Source: Xiheimicrobium sp033763395 | GTDB taxonomy: Bacteria > Myxococcota > Myxococcia > Myxococcales > Myxococcaceae | Direction of reading: 5' to 3' | Length of the DNA: 64,000 bases | Assembly (NCBI GenBank): GCA_033763395.1 | Contig: JANRKQ010000100.1 | Location: 97,398 to 161,397 of the forward strand | In this document: in pieces, positions 1 through 8,261 of the stretch | Numbering within the stretch: position 1 is the stretch's first letter | Layout of the letters: each line of letters begins with the position of its first letter | Program-made: the position numbers and the translations under genes | Notes under the pieces: generated by a model | Seen by the model: only the letters and a program-made list of their open reading frames with translations | The model's database searches: none | Told to the model about the DNA's origin: nothing

Positions 1-594
1 GCCATAGGCCTCGAGCGCGATCAGCGCGCGGCGGATCACCGCGCGGGTCTCGTCGCGCCGGCTCACCAGCGCATCACGCGCGATGCCGGTGACGAGCGGC
101 AGGTCCATCGCCTCGTTGGGCTGGGCGCGCTTGAAGGGCTCCCCGTCGGCGTCCACCAGGTACAGATCCGACAGGGCGAGCAGCGCGACGGGCTCGTGCT
201 CGGTGACGTGGACGACGACGGTGTCGGGCAGCTGACGGCTCACCGCGACGGAGCGCACCCACGGGTGCGTGGCCACGGCCCGCTCGACGGCCGACAGCTC
301 GAGGGCGATGAGGTTGGCGCCGACGACGAGGCCGCCGAGCTTGACGATCTGCGACTCCGTCACCCGCGACGCGCCCACCACCCGCACACGCTTCATCGCG
401 AAGGTGTCGGTGGTGGTGGCCCACTGCCAGCCCCGCAGGCCGCCGAAGACGAGGCCCGTGGAGAGCGCGGTGACGGCGAGCGCCTTCAGCACTGCCGGCG
501 CGTGGCTCTTCACGGAGGCCTTCACCTCGCTCGTCTTCTTCGCGAGGTCGACCTTTCGGCGGTTGCGGCGGGAACGGAACATCGACCCGGGCAT
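1..594 (-). CDS. ftsQ: Cell division protein FtsQ (3' end missing, cut by window edge)
   Basis: The minus strand reads a basic N-terminus (MFRSRRNRRKVDLAKK), one membrane segment around residues 38-55, then a POTRA-like region (FAMKRVRVVGASRV, TESQIVKLGG, HPWVRSVAVSRQLPDTVVV). This is the order of FtsQ, the bitopic division protein that links FtsL/FtsB to the divisome. It follows murB in the dcw order, as ftsQ often does. The start is uncertain: ATG codons lie at 594 and 582, neither has a clear Shine-Dalgarno sequence, and the same frame stays open back to an ATG at 1059. The frame leaves the window at base 1, so the C-terminal part is not seen. Confidence 0.85.
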   Translation of the reverse strand, partial: MPGSMFRSRRNRRKVDLAKKTSEVKASVKSHAPAVLKALAVTALSTGLVFGGLRGWQWATTTDTFAMKRVRVVGASRVTESQIVKLGGLVVGANLIALELSAVERAVATHPWVRSVAVSRQLPDTVVVHVTEHEPVALLALSDLYLVDADGEPFKRAQPNEAMDLPLVTGIARDALVSRRDETRAVIRRALIALEAYG

Positions 595-1055
595 CGTCAG
601 GCCGGTTCGGTGACCCCGCAAATTTCTGGCTACAGGGACGTGGCTGTAGCGGGCGCGGCGCGGCAAGCCGACACGCTCGACCTCACCCGCGATCCGCCGC
701 CGCGCGCCGATACGGCGCACAACGCCCGACGAGGCGGCGATGACGTGGGCTCGAGGGTTGGCTCCGACGGGCCCGGCCGGGTGGCGCTCTCCCCCTTTCG
801 CCCGGTGCTCGTGGCGGCGCAGCTCACACCCTCGGCCGAGAGTGACTTCGCGCCCGATCCGCGCCGGTCGTTCGACGAGGACGGTCCGCGGAGCCGCCTT
901 CGCACCGGCCAGGCCAACGCTGTGGCCCAGCGCTCGAGCGACGGCGGCGAACTCGACGCGGACGAAACGAGCACACGCCAGGCGGGCGTCACCGTACGGA
1001 CGCCATGCGGGGTGCCCCACCGAGCCCGATTGGGAAACGACCTCGGCACGCGCGC
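595..1055. other. Gene-poor gap between murB and ftsQ
   Basis: This stretch of about 460 bases inside an otherwise tightly packed operon holds no recognisable gene. An ATG at 1059 overlaps the murB stop (ATGA) and opens a minus-strand frame that runs without a stop straight into ftsQ. Its 155 translated residues are Arg/Ala/Val/Gly-rich with no recognised domain. In many bacteria ddl sits here, but no ATP-grasp motif is visible. It may be leader or regulatory DNA, a decayed gene, or an N-terminal extension of FtsQ. Another minus-strand frame (630-1049) and a plus frame (740-1081) are also open but look like chance ORFs of GC-rich DNA. Confidence 0.5.
629..650. repeat. Perfect inverted repeat upstream of ftsQ
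   Basis: GCTACAG (629-635) and CTGTAGC (644-650) form perfect 7-base arms around an 8-base spacer, 35 bases before the ftsQ ATG at 594. On the minus strand it is followed by AGAAATTT, unusually A/T-rich for this DNA. It could be a hairpin (attenuator or processing site) or a dyad operator for an internal promoter. A very similar CCTGTAGCC element recurs at 23296-23330. Confidence 0.4.
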
Positions 1056-1988
1056 TCATCGGAAGTCTCCCAGGCGCTTGACCTCGGGCGTCAGCGTGAC
1101 CCCGAGCTGCTCGAGCACCCGTGCCTGCGCGAGCGCCATGAGCGAGGTCACGTCATGCGCCGTGGCGCCGCCGAGGTTGACGACCCAGTTCGCGTGGAGC
1201 GTCGAGATCTGCGCCGCGCCGATGGTGTGGCCCTTGAGGCCCACCTTCTCGATCAGCGCGCCGGCGTGGTGGCCCGGTGGGTTGGTGAAGACGCTGCCGA
1301 AGTTGGGCTGCGACAGCGGCTGCGTGCGCTTGCGGTAACCCACGTCGGCGTCCATCGCGGCCTGACTCGCGGCGACGTCACCGACCGGGAGGCGGAAGCG
1401 CGCGCGCGTGACGACGGCTCCCGCCGGCAGGTCGGTGTGCCGGTACCGGAACGTCGGCGGGTCGACCCACCCCACCCCGTCGGCGGTCGCCAGCTCGAGC
1501 GCGACGACGCGGCTCATGCACTCGCCGTGCTTCGTGCCCGCGTTCATGGTGACGGCGCCGCCGATGGTGCCGGGCACGCCCGCGAGGAACTCGGCGCCCA
1601 CGAGCCGGTGCTGCTTCATCAGCGTCACGAGCCGCGCGATCGATGCGCCCGCGCTCACCGTCAGCGTTCCGCCTCCCTCGTCGAGCGTCACCTCTTCTCG
1701 AAAGGTCGACGCGGGCAGCTTGAGGGTGAGGCCTCGCACGCCAAGATCGCCCACGAGGGTGTTGGCCCCCAGGCCGAGCACCGCGACGGGCAGCCCCTCG
1801 GCCTTCGCGAGCCCGAGCGCGGTCACCAGCGTGTCGGGTGCCTGTGGCCGCACCAGCACGTCGGCCGAGCCGCCCACGCGTACGGTGCACCACGGCGCCA
1901 GCGGCTCGGCCCGCTTCACCTCGCCCGGCAAGAGGCGCGAGAGCCAGGCCTCCACCGGCTGCGGGTGAATGACGGCCACCGCGCTCAC
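1056..1988 (-). CDS. murB: UDP-N-acetylenolpyruvoylglucosamine reductase MurB
   Basis: Cytoplasmic FAD enzyme that reduces UDP-GlcNAc-enolpyruvate to UDP-MurNAc with NADPH. The 310-aa product shows the FAD-binding core (LGLGANTLVGD; GVPGTIGGAVTMNAG), the substrate and catalytic segment QPNFGSVFTNPPG with the proton-donor Ser, the HANWVVN motif and a C-terminal LTPEVKRLG carrying the expected late Glu. Length fits the family. Its ATG overlaps the murC stop (ATGA), so the two are probably translationally coupled. It catalyses the step before MurC in the pathway but lies downstream of murC in the operon. Confidence 0.95.
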   Translation of the reverse strand: MSAVAVIHPQPVEAWLSRLLPGEVKRAEPLAPWCTVRVGGSADVLVRPQAPDTLVTALGLAKAEGLPVAVLGLGANTLVGDLGVRGLTLKLPASTFREEVTLDEGGGTLTVSAGASIARLVTLMKQHRLVGAEFLAGVPGTIGGAVTMNAGTKHGECMSRVVALELATADGVGWVDPPTFRYRHTDLPAGAVVTRARFRLPVGDVAASQAAMDADVGYRKRTQPLSQPNFGSVFTNPPGHHAGALIEKVGLKGHTIGAAQISTLHANWVVNLGGATAHDVTSLMALAQARVLEQLGVTLTPEVKRLGDFR

Positions 1989-3400
1989 CGCCCCTCGTCC
2001 GCGTTCAGCGCCGAGAGCAGCTCGGGGCCGGTGTTGGTGATGTCGCCCGCGCCGAGGGTGATGACGAGATCGCCGGGCTGGAGCCGGGGCTTGAGCGCGC
2101 TCACCAGGTCGCTGCGCTTCTCGACGTACGTCACGTCAGGGTGGCCGAACGATCGAATCGCTTCGACGAGCCGCTCCGAGGTGGCGCCGGGAATCGGCTC
2201 TTCACCCGCCGCGTACACCGAGGTGAGGAACACCACGTCGGCGTCGTTGAAGGCGCTGCAGAAGTCTTCAAAGAGATCGTGCGTGCGCGTGTACCGGTGG
2301 GGCTGGAAGGCGACGACGGTGCGCCGGCCGAACGCGCGCCGCGCGCCCGCGAGCGTGGCCTTCACCTCGGCCGGGTGGTGGCCGTAGTCGTCCACCACCG
2401 TGATGCCCTTCGCCTCGCCCTTCACGGTGAAGCGCCGCTGCACGCCTCCGAACTCGGCCAGCGCCGTGCGGACGACGTCGAGCGGAATGTCGAGCTCCTC
2501 GGCCACGGCGATGACGGCGAGCGCGTTCATCGCGTTGTGGGCGCCCACCATGCGCACCGAGAACTCCCCCAGCGACTGATCGCGGCGCCACGCCGAGAAG
2601 CGCGTCGAGAAGCCGTCGAGGGTGATGCCCTCGAGCCGGTAGTCGGCGGCGTGGCTCGAGCCGTAGGTGACGAAGCGCTTGTCGAGGTGCGGCAGCAGCG
2701 CCTGCACGTTGGGGTGATCGAGGCACAGCACCGCGAGCCCGTAGAACGGCACCCGGTTGCAGAACTCGGCGAACGCGGCCTTGAGCGCGTCGAGCGACCG
2801 GTAGTGATCCATGTGCTCGGGGTCGATGTTGGTGACGACCGCGATCGACGGGTGGAGCTTGAGGAAGCTGCCGTCGCTCTCGTCGGCCTCGACCACCATG
2901 AGCTCGCTCTTGCCGAGCTTGGCGTTCGAGCCGAGCACGTTCACCTTGCCGCCGACGACGGCCGTGGGATCGAGCCCGGCGGCGTTGAGCACCGTGGCCA
3001 CCATCGAGGTGGTCGTCGTCTTCCCGTGCGAGCCGGCGAGCGCGACCGAGTACTTGAGGCGCATCAGCTCGGCGAGCATCTCGGCGCGCGGGATGACGGG
3101 GACCTTCCGCCGCCGCGCGGCCACCACCTCGGGGTTGTCCTTCTTCACCGCCGACGAGATGACGACGACGTCGCTCGTCTGCAGGTTCTCTTCCCGATGC
3201 CCGTAGCCGACGCGCGCGCCGAGCGAGACGAGCCGCCTCGTGACGTCGGACTCCTTCAAGTCACTTCCCGACACCTGGTAGCCGAGGTTGAGCAGCACCT
3301 CGGCGATGCCCGACATGCCGATGCCGCCGATGCCGACGAAGTGCACGCGCGCGGCGTGGCGGGACTTGAAGCGGCTCTCGAGCGGGGCCTGGGTCGTCAT
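1985..3400 (-). CDS. murC: UDP-N-acetylmuramate--L-alanine ligase MurC
   Basis: Cytoplasmic Mur ligase adding L-Ala to UDP-MurNAc using ATP. The 471-aa product has the N-terminal Rossmann motif GIGGIGMSGIAEVL, the ATP loop GSHGKTTTTSM, the central VVEADESDGSFL, NIDPEHMDHY and the C-terminal VDDYGHHPAEV with AFQPHRYTR, all typical of MurC. The frame is open upstream to 3481. I chose the ATG at 3400 because the fold begins right after it and it shares one base with the murG stop (TGATG), matching the operon's coupling pattern. Confidence 0.95.
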   Translation of the reverse strand: MTTQAPLESRFKSRHAARVHFVGIGGIGMSGIAEVLLNLGYQVSGSDLKESDVTRRLVSLGARVGYGHREENLQTSDVVVISSAVKKDNPEVVAARRRKVPVIPRAEMLAELMRLKYSVALAGSHGKTTTTSMVATVLNAAGLDPTAVVGGKVNVLGSNAKLGKSELMVVEADESDGSFLKLHPSIAVVTNIDPEHMDHYRSLDALKAAFAEFCNRVPFYGLAVLCLDHPNVQALLPHLDKRFVTYGSSHAADYRLEGITLDGFSTRFSAWRRDQSLGEFSVRMVGAHNAMNALAVIAVAEELDIPLDVVRTALAEFGGVQRRFTVKGEAKGITVVDDYGHHPAEVKATLAGARRAFGRRTVVAFQPHRYTRTHDLFEDFCSAFNDADVVFLTSVYAAGEEPIPGATSERLVEAIRSFGHPDVTYVEKRSDLVSALKPRLQPGDLVITLGAGDITNTGPELLSALNADEGR

Positions 3401-4548
3401 CACGTCTCTCCCGTCTTCTTCGGCCGCAGCGGCTCGCCTTCGCGCTTCTGGCCAGTGAGGGCGCCCCACTTCACGAGGCACATCTGCTGGAGCACGTCGG
3501 CGATCTCCCGCGCGGCCTCGGGCCGGCCCAGGCTGCCTGCGGCCTTCTCCATCGCCTTGAGCCGCGTGCGGTCGGCCTCGAGCGAGAGAATGGCCGTGGC
3601 CAGCTTCTCACCGGTGAGCTCGGCCTCGCGGAACATGAGGGCCGCGCCCGCCTCGACCAGCGCCTTCGCGTTGACGGCCTGGTGGTCGTCCGTCGCGAAG
3701 GGGAACGGCACGAGGATCGACGCCTTCTTGCAGGTGGTGAGCTCGGCGACGGTGGTGGCGCCAGCGCGGCACACGACGAGATCGCTCGACAGGTAGGCCG
3801 CGCTCATGTCGTCGATGAACTCGCGCACGTCGGCGTCGAAGCCCTTGCCGGAGTAGCCCTGCTTCACCGTCTCGAGATCGGCCTTACCCGTCTGGTGCAC
3901 GATGCGCAGCGAGTCCTTCTTCCCGGCGAGGTGCTCGAGCGCCTCGACGACGCGGGTGTTGAGCCCGCGCGCGCCCAGCGAGCCTCCGAACACCAGCACC
4001 GTGAACTTCTCGTGCGCGGTGCTCGGCTTGAGGAAGTTGTCGAGCAGCGCGCGGCGAATCGGGTTGCCCAGCACGTGGGACTTCCCCCGGGGGAAGAAGC
4101 GCGTGGTGTCGTCGAACGAGAGGAACACCGACTTGACGAGGCGGCCCAGCAGCTTGTTGGTGAGGCCCGGGAGCGCGTTCTGCTCCTGCACCGCGGTCGG
4201 CACGCCGAGCAGCCAGGCCGCCATCACCACGGGCCCCGACGAGTACCCGCCCACCCCCACCACGACGTCGGGCCGGTACCGGCGCACCAACGAGAGCGCC
4301 TCGAAGAAGCTCACTGGCAGCGTGAGCAGGCCCAGCGCGAGCTTCACCGGCCCCATGCCCTTGAGGCCGCGCGAGGTGATGGGCTCGAAGACGAAGCCGT
4401 TCTGCGGCACCACGCGCGCCTCGAGCCCGCGCGTCGTCCCCACGAAGACGACGTCGTTCTTCGGGTGCCGGGTGACGACCTCCTCCGCCAGCGCGATGCC
4501 GGGGAAGAGGTGCCCGCCCGTGCCGCCGCCGGCGATCAACACTCTCAC
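3400..4548 (-). CDS. murG: MurG glycosyltransferase (lipid II synthesis)
   Basis: Peripheral inner-membrane GT28 enzyme that transfers GlcNAc from UDP-GlcNAc to lipid I, making lipid II. The 382-aa product begins with the diagnostic glycine loop IAGGGTGGHLFPG. It also has the hydrophobic membrane-association stretch near residues 70-90, GVGGYSSGPVVMAAW, QEQNALPGLTNK, the UDP-binding VFGGSLGARGLN and CRAGATTVAEL. The C-terminal 35 residues are basic and not needed for the fold. Its ATG overlaps the ftsW stop (ATGA) and its stop shares a base with murC. Confidence 0.95.
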   Translation of the reverse strand: MRVLIAGGGTGGHLFPGIALAEEVVTRHPKNDVVFVGTTRGLEARVVPQNGFVFEPITSRGLKGMGPVKLALGLLTLPVSFFEALSLVRRYRPDVVVGVGGYSSGPVVMAAWLLGVPTAVQEQNALPGLTNKLLGRLVKSVFLSFDDTTRFFPRGKSHVLGNPIRRALLDNFLKPSTAHEKFTVLVFGGSLGARGLNTRVVEALEHLAGKKDSLRIVHQTGKADLETVKQGYSGKGFDADVREFIDDMSAAYLSSDLVVCRAGATTVAELTTCKKASILVPFPFATDDHQAVNAKALVEAGAALMFREAELTGEKLATAILSLEADRTRLKAMEKAAGSLGRPEAAREIADVLQQMCLVKWGALTGQKREGEPLRPKKTGET

Positions 4549-5729
4549 GCAGCCGCCTCCGCGCCGCTCAGCCCCAGCTCGGCCTTCGTCACCTTCACCG
4601 CCCCGACGCGCCGCTTGCCGCCGTCCACCGCGCCCGAGATGGACAGCAACAGCCCCGCCGCGCCCATCAAGACGATGAGCGAGCTGCCGCCGTACGAGAT
4701 GAACGGCAGCGTGAGGCCCTTCGTCGGCACCAGGCCCATCGCCACCGCCATGTTCACCACCGCCTGGAAGCCGATGAGCGCGGTGATGCCGAGCCCGAGG
4801 TAGCTGCCGAAGGGCTCGGTGGCGTTGAGCGACGCGCGAATGCCCCGCCAGATGACGACGCCGTACAGGGTAATGAGCGCGCCGACGCCCAGGAGACCGA
4901 GCTCTTCACCGATGATGGCGAAGATGAAGTCGGTGTGCGCCTCGGGCAGGAAGAAGAGCTTTTGGCGCCCGTCGCCCAGGCCCAGGCCCGTCATGCCGCC
5001 GGAGCCGATCGACATGAGCGACTCGGCCACCTGGTACCCCGAGCCCTGCCGGTTGGCCCACGGGTCGAGGAACGCGGTGATGCGCTTCATGCGGTACTCG
5101 CTCGTCGCGATGGCGGTGTAGGCGAACGGAATCGCCAGCAGCACCGAGCCCACCAGCCACGACAGCCGCGCGCCCGCCGCGAAGAGCAGCACGAACATGA
5201 GGAACAAGAGCGCCACCGAGCTGCCGAAGTCGGGCTCGAGCATGCAGAGGCTGACGAGCACGCCCGCCAGCCCCAGGTGCGGCAGAAAGCCGATGGAGAA
5301 GTGCTTCACCTTCTCGCGCTTCTTCGCCAGCGAGTACGAGAGGTAGACGACCCACGCCACCTTGGCGATCTCTGCCGGCTGAATCGAAACGCCAGGGAAG
5401 CGCAGCCACCGCTTGGCGCCGCCCACCTTCGTGCCGAGCCCGGGGATGAGCACCAGCACCAGCAGGATGACGGCCACCACCAGCAGCGGGTACGCCAGCC
5501 GCGCCATGCGCCGGTAGCCGAGCTTCATCGCCACGGCCATCGCCACCAGCCCCAGCGCCGCCGCGAAGGCCTGCCGCTTGAGGAAGAAGAAGGCGTCGCC
5601 CAGCTTGTCCTGCGCGGTGATGGCGCTCGACGAATAGACCATCACCAGGCCGAAGCCGACGAGGCCGAAGACGGCGGCGAGCAGCACCGGATCGTACGCC
5701 ACGGTGGCCTTGCGGGAGTCGGTCGTCAC
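4545..5729 (-). CDS. ftsW: SEDS peptidoglycan glycosyltransferase FtsW
   Basis: Polytopic inner-membrane SEDS polymerase that builds septal glycan from lipid II with its partner FtsI. The 394-aa product has about ten hydrophobic segments, the conserved RWLRFPGVSIQPAEIAK, the DPWANRQGSGYQVAESL loop holding the SEDS catalytic region, FFLPEAHTDFIFA, IGEELGLLG and GLTLPFISYGGSSL. The frame is open to 6098, but the SEDS fold starts at the GTG of 5729, which overlaps the murD stop (GTGA). The C-terminal tail is Lys/Arg-rich and cytoplasmic. Confidence 0.93.
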   Translation of the reverse strand: MTTDSRKATVAYDPVLLAAVFGLVGFGLVMVYSSSAITAQDKLGDAFFFLKRQAFAAALGLVAMAVAMKLGYRRMARLAYPLLVVAVILLVLVLIPGLGTKVGGAKRWLRFPGVSIQPAEIAKVAWVVYLSYSLAKKREKVKHFSIGFLPHLGLAGVLVSLCMLEPDFGSSVALLFLMFVLLFAAGARLSWLVGSVLLAIPFAYTAIATSEYRMKRITAFLDPWANRQGSGYQVAESLMSIGSGGMTGLGLGDGRQKLFFLPEAHTDFIFAIIGEELGLLGVGALITLYGVVIWRGIRASLNATEPFGSYLGLGITALIGFQAVVNMAVAMGLVPTKGLTLPFISYGGSSLIVLMGAAGLLLSISGAVDGGKRRVGAVKVTKAELGLSGAEAAA

Positions 5730-7090
5730 GAGAGGCTCCTCACGAGCGACTTGAAGGTGTCGCCGCGGTGCTCGAAGTGGTTGAACTGGTCGTACGAGGC
5801 GCAGGCGGGCGAGAGGAGGACGATGTCTCCGCCGGTCGCGAGCGCGTGCGCCTTCGCCACCGCCGCGTCGAGCGTGCCGCAGCCGTACACCGCGAAGCCC
5901 TGGAAGGCGGCCTCGAGGGCTGGCGCGTCGGCGCCGATGGTGAGCACCCCGAGCACCTTGCCCTGCGCGGCCTTCACCAGCGGTGCGTAGGGCGCGCCCT
6001 TGCCCTTCCCTCCGGCGATGAGCCAGATGCGACCGGGCAGCGCGTTCAACGCCACCAGCGACGAGTCGACGTTGGTGGCCTTGGAGTCGTTGAGCCACTC
6101 GACGCCGTTCAGCTCGCGGACGAACTCCATGCGGTGCGGGAGGCCCGGGAACCCGTCGAGGCCCGCCTGAATCGTCCCGGCCGGCACGCCAGCGAGGCGG
6201 GCCATCAGCACCGCCGCCATCGCGTTCTCGAGGTTGTGCTTGCCGCGAAGGGCCCGGTTGCGCAGGTGGAACACGTCCTTCTCGCCGAAGGTGAAGATGA
6301 ACTTCGCGCCGCCGCCCACCACCAGGCCGGTGAAGCCCGCGTTCGTGCGCATGGCGTCGGTGGTGAAGCCATAGAGCGGCACCTTCGCCGCCCGCGCGAG
6401 CCGCACGACGTGCGCGTCATCGGCGTTCACCACGGCGAAGCCGCTTTTGGGCTGGCCATCGAAGATGCGCGCCTTCGCCAGGCCGTAGTCGTCGTGTGAG
6501 GCGTAGCGGTCGAGATGATCGGGCGTGAGGTTGAGAATCGCCGCGCCCTCGAACGACGCGTCGACGACGCCCTCGAGCTGAAACGACGAGAGCTCGACGA
6601 CGTGGCGTGCGTATGCGGGCTGGGCCGGGTCCTCGTACGCGCGGGTGAGCGCGGTGCCCAGGTTTCCACCGACGAAGGTGTTGGCCTCGTGGCGCTTCAT
6701 CAGCTCGCCCAGCAGCGCGGTGGTGGTGCTCTTGCCGTTGGTGCCAGTGACGCCGAAGAAGGGGCCGGCGTTCTTCGGCCGAAAGCGCCAGGCCAGCTCG
6801 ATCTCGCCATACAGCGTGGCGCCCGCCGCCTTCGCCGCGACGAGCTCGGGCTTCGAGAGCGGCACGCCCGGGCTCACCACCACCGCCTCGGCGCCTTCCC
6901 AGAAGCGCGCCGGCAGCGCCCCCTTCGTGAGCGTGAAGTCCGGCGTCGTGAAGGGCGCGGTGGCGCTGGGGTTCTCGTCGAAGGCCGCCACCGTCGCGCC
7001 GCGGTTGAGCAGCAGCGACGCCGCGCCCAGGCCGCTCTTGCCGAGGCCCACGACGACGAAGCGCTTTCCGTTCAGCTCGTTCGTCTGCAT
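5726..7090 (-). CDS. murD: UDP-N-acetylmuramoyl-L-alanine--D-glutamate ligase MurD
   Basis: Cytoplasmic Mur ligase that adds D-Glu to UDP-MurNAc-L-Ala. The 454-aa product has the N-terminal VVVGLGKSGLGAA, the ATP loop GVTGTNGKSTTTAL, ELSSFQLEG, NLTPDHLDRYASH, the HRMEFV and NDSKATN signature of MurD, IAGGKGKG and the terminal LLSPACASYDQFNHFEHRG. All expected catalytic segments are present and length is normal. mraY ends 4 bases upstream. The stop overlaps the GTG of ftsW. Confidence 0.96.
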   Translation of the reverse strand: MQTNELNGKRFVVVGLGKSGLGAASLLLNRGATVAAFDENPSATAPFTTPDFTLTKGALPARFWEGAEAVVVSPGVPLSKPELVAAKAAGATLYGEIELAWRFRPKNAGPFFGVTGTNGKSTTTALLGELMKRHEANTFVGGNLGTALTRAYEDPAQPAYARHVVELSSFQLEGVVDASFEGAAILNLTPDHLDRYASHDDYGLAKARIFDGQPKSGFAVVNADDAHVVRLARAAKVPLYGFTTDAMRTNAGFTGLVVGGGAKFIFTFGEKDVFHLRNRALRGKHNLENAMAAVLMARLAGVPAGTIQAGLDGFPGLPHRMEFVRELNGVEWLNDSKATNVDSSLVALNALPGRIWLIAGGKGKGAPYAPLVKAAQGKVLGVLTIGADAPALEAAFQGFAVYGCGTLDAAVAKAHALATGGDIVLLSPACASYDQFNHFEHRGDTFKSLVRSLS

Positions 7091-7094
7091 CGCG

Positions 7095-8261
7095 TCACCT
7101 CAGCTTGAGCGACGCCAGCGCAACGCCGGCGAGGAGGACCGAGACGATCCAGAAGCGGATGACGATCTTCGTCTCCGACATGCCGGCCTTCTCGTAGTGG
7201 TGGTGCAGCGGGGCCATCTTGAAGACGCGCTTGCCCGTCGTCTTGAAGCTGACGACCTGGATCATTACGGAGAGCGCCTCGACGAGGAAGACGCCGTGAA
7301 TGATGGCGCTGACGAACTCGTTCTTGCTGAGCATCGCCACCGTGCCCAGCGCGCCGCCGAGCGCGAGCGAGCCCACGTCGCCCATGAAGACGCTCGCGGG
7401 GTAGGCGTTGAACCAGAGGAAGCTGATGCCCGCGCCGATGATGGCTGCGCAGAAGACGGCCAGCTCGGCGCCGCCCTCGACCTTCGCGATGCCGAGGTAC
7501 TGGTGCACCGGCACGCCCACGAGTTGCCGGGTGCCGTTCACCACCTCGATGTCGGCCAGCTCGACCGTGGTCCCGGCCACGTAACAGAGCACCACGAAGA
7601 CGAACGAGGCGATCATCGTAGGAGCGATCGCGAGGCCGTCGAGCCCGTCGGTGAGGTTCACCGCGTTCGAGGTGCCGACCACGACGATCCACGCGAAGAA
7701 GACGTAGAGCCAGCCGAGATCGGGGTTCGCGTACCGCGTCGGAATGAAGGGCACGGTGAGCTTCGTGTCGATGAGCAGGTGCGGCGCACCGCCGCTCCAG
7801 TCACACAGCAGGCCGAAGACGCTCACCAGGAAGAAGCCGGTCTGCAGGACGATCTTGTACCGGCCGGCGAGCCCCTTCGAGTTGCGCTTGGACAGCTTGA
7901 GCCAGTCGTCGAGGAAGCCCGTGAAGGCGTAGCCGAACGTCATCAGCAGGGCGACGAGCACCACGCGGCTGCGCAGATCGGCGAACAGCAGCGTGCCCAC
8001 GAAGATGCCGATGAGAATGAGGGTGCCGCCGAGCGTGGGCGTGCCCTTCTTCTTCTGGTGTGACTCGGGCGTGTCTTCGCGCACGTTCGACACGCCGTAC
8101 TGGGCGATGCGCAGGCGCTCGATGAGGCGCGGGCCCACCAGCATGCCGACGACGAGCGACGACACGAAGCCCGCCACGATGCGGAACGTCGGGTAGCGCA
8201 GGAAGTTGAGGTAGCGGCCGGCGTCGCCGTCTTTGAGCCACTCGTAGAGGAAGTAGAGCAT
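7095..8261 (-). CDS. mraY: Phospho-MurNAc-pentapeptide transferase MraY
   Basis: Polytopic inner-membrane enzyme that moves phospho-MurNAc-pentapeptide to undecaprenyl phosphate, giving lipid I. The 388-aa product shows KKKGTPTLGG, the DD pair in FLDDWLKLSKRNSKGL, the NAVNLTDGLDGLA motif, FMGDVGSLALGG and the late MAPLHHHYEKAG, which together define MraY. About ten membrane segments are visible. Its ATG shares a base with the murF stop. The loop between the first motifs and the DGLDG motif is slightly longer than in short family members. Confidence 0.95.
   Translation of the reverse strand: MLYFLYEWLKDGDAGRYLNFLRYPTFRIVAGFVSSLVVGMLVGPRLIERLRIAQYGVSNVREDTPESHQKKKGTPTLGGTLILIGIFVGTLLFADLRSRVVLVALLMTFGYAFTGFLDDWLKLSKRNSKGLAGRYKIVLQTGFFLVSVFGLLCDWSGGAPHLLIDTKLTVPFIPTRYANPDLGWLYVFFAWIVVVGTSNAVNLTDGLDGLAIAPTMIASFVFVVLCYVAGTTVELADIEVVNGTRQLVGVPVHQYLGIAKVEGGAELAVFCAAIIGAGISFLWFNAYPASVFMGDVGSLALGGALGTVAMLSKNEFVSAIIHGVFLVEALSVMIQVVSFKTTGKRVFKMAPLHHHYEKAGMSETKIVIRFWIVSVLLAGVALASLKLR

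Noticed and set aside
630..1049. 139-aa minus ORF between murB and ftsQ
   Set aside because: Ser/Arg-rich, no motif, and out of frame with the murB-overlapping ATG; likely chance.
2141..3796. 551-aa plus-strand open frame
   Set aside because: Antisense to murC and murG; Arg/His-rich composition with no family resemblance.
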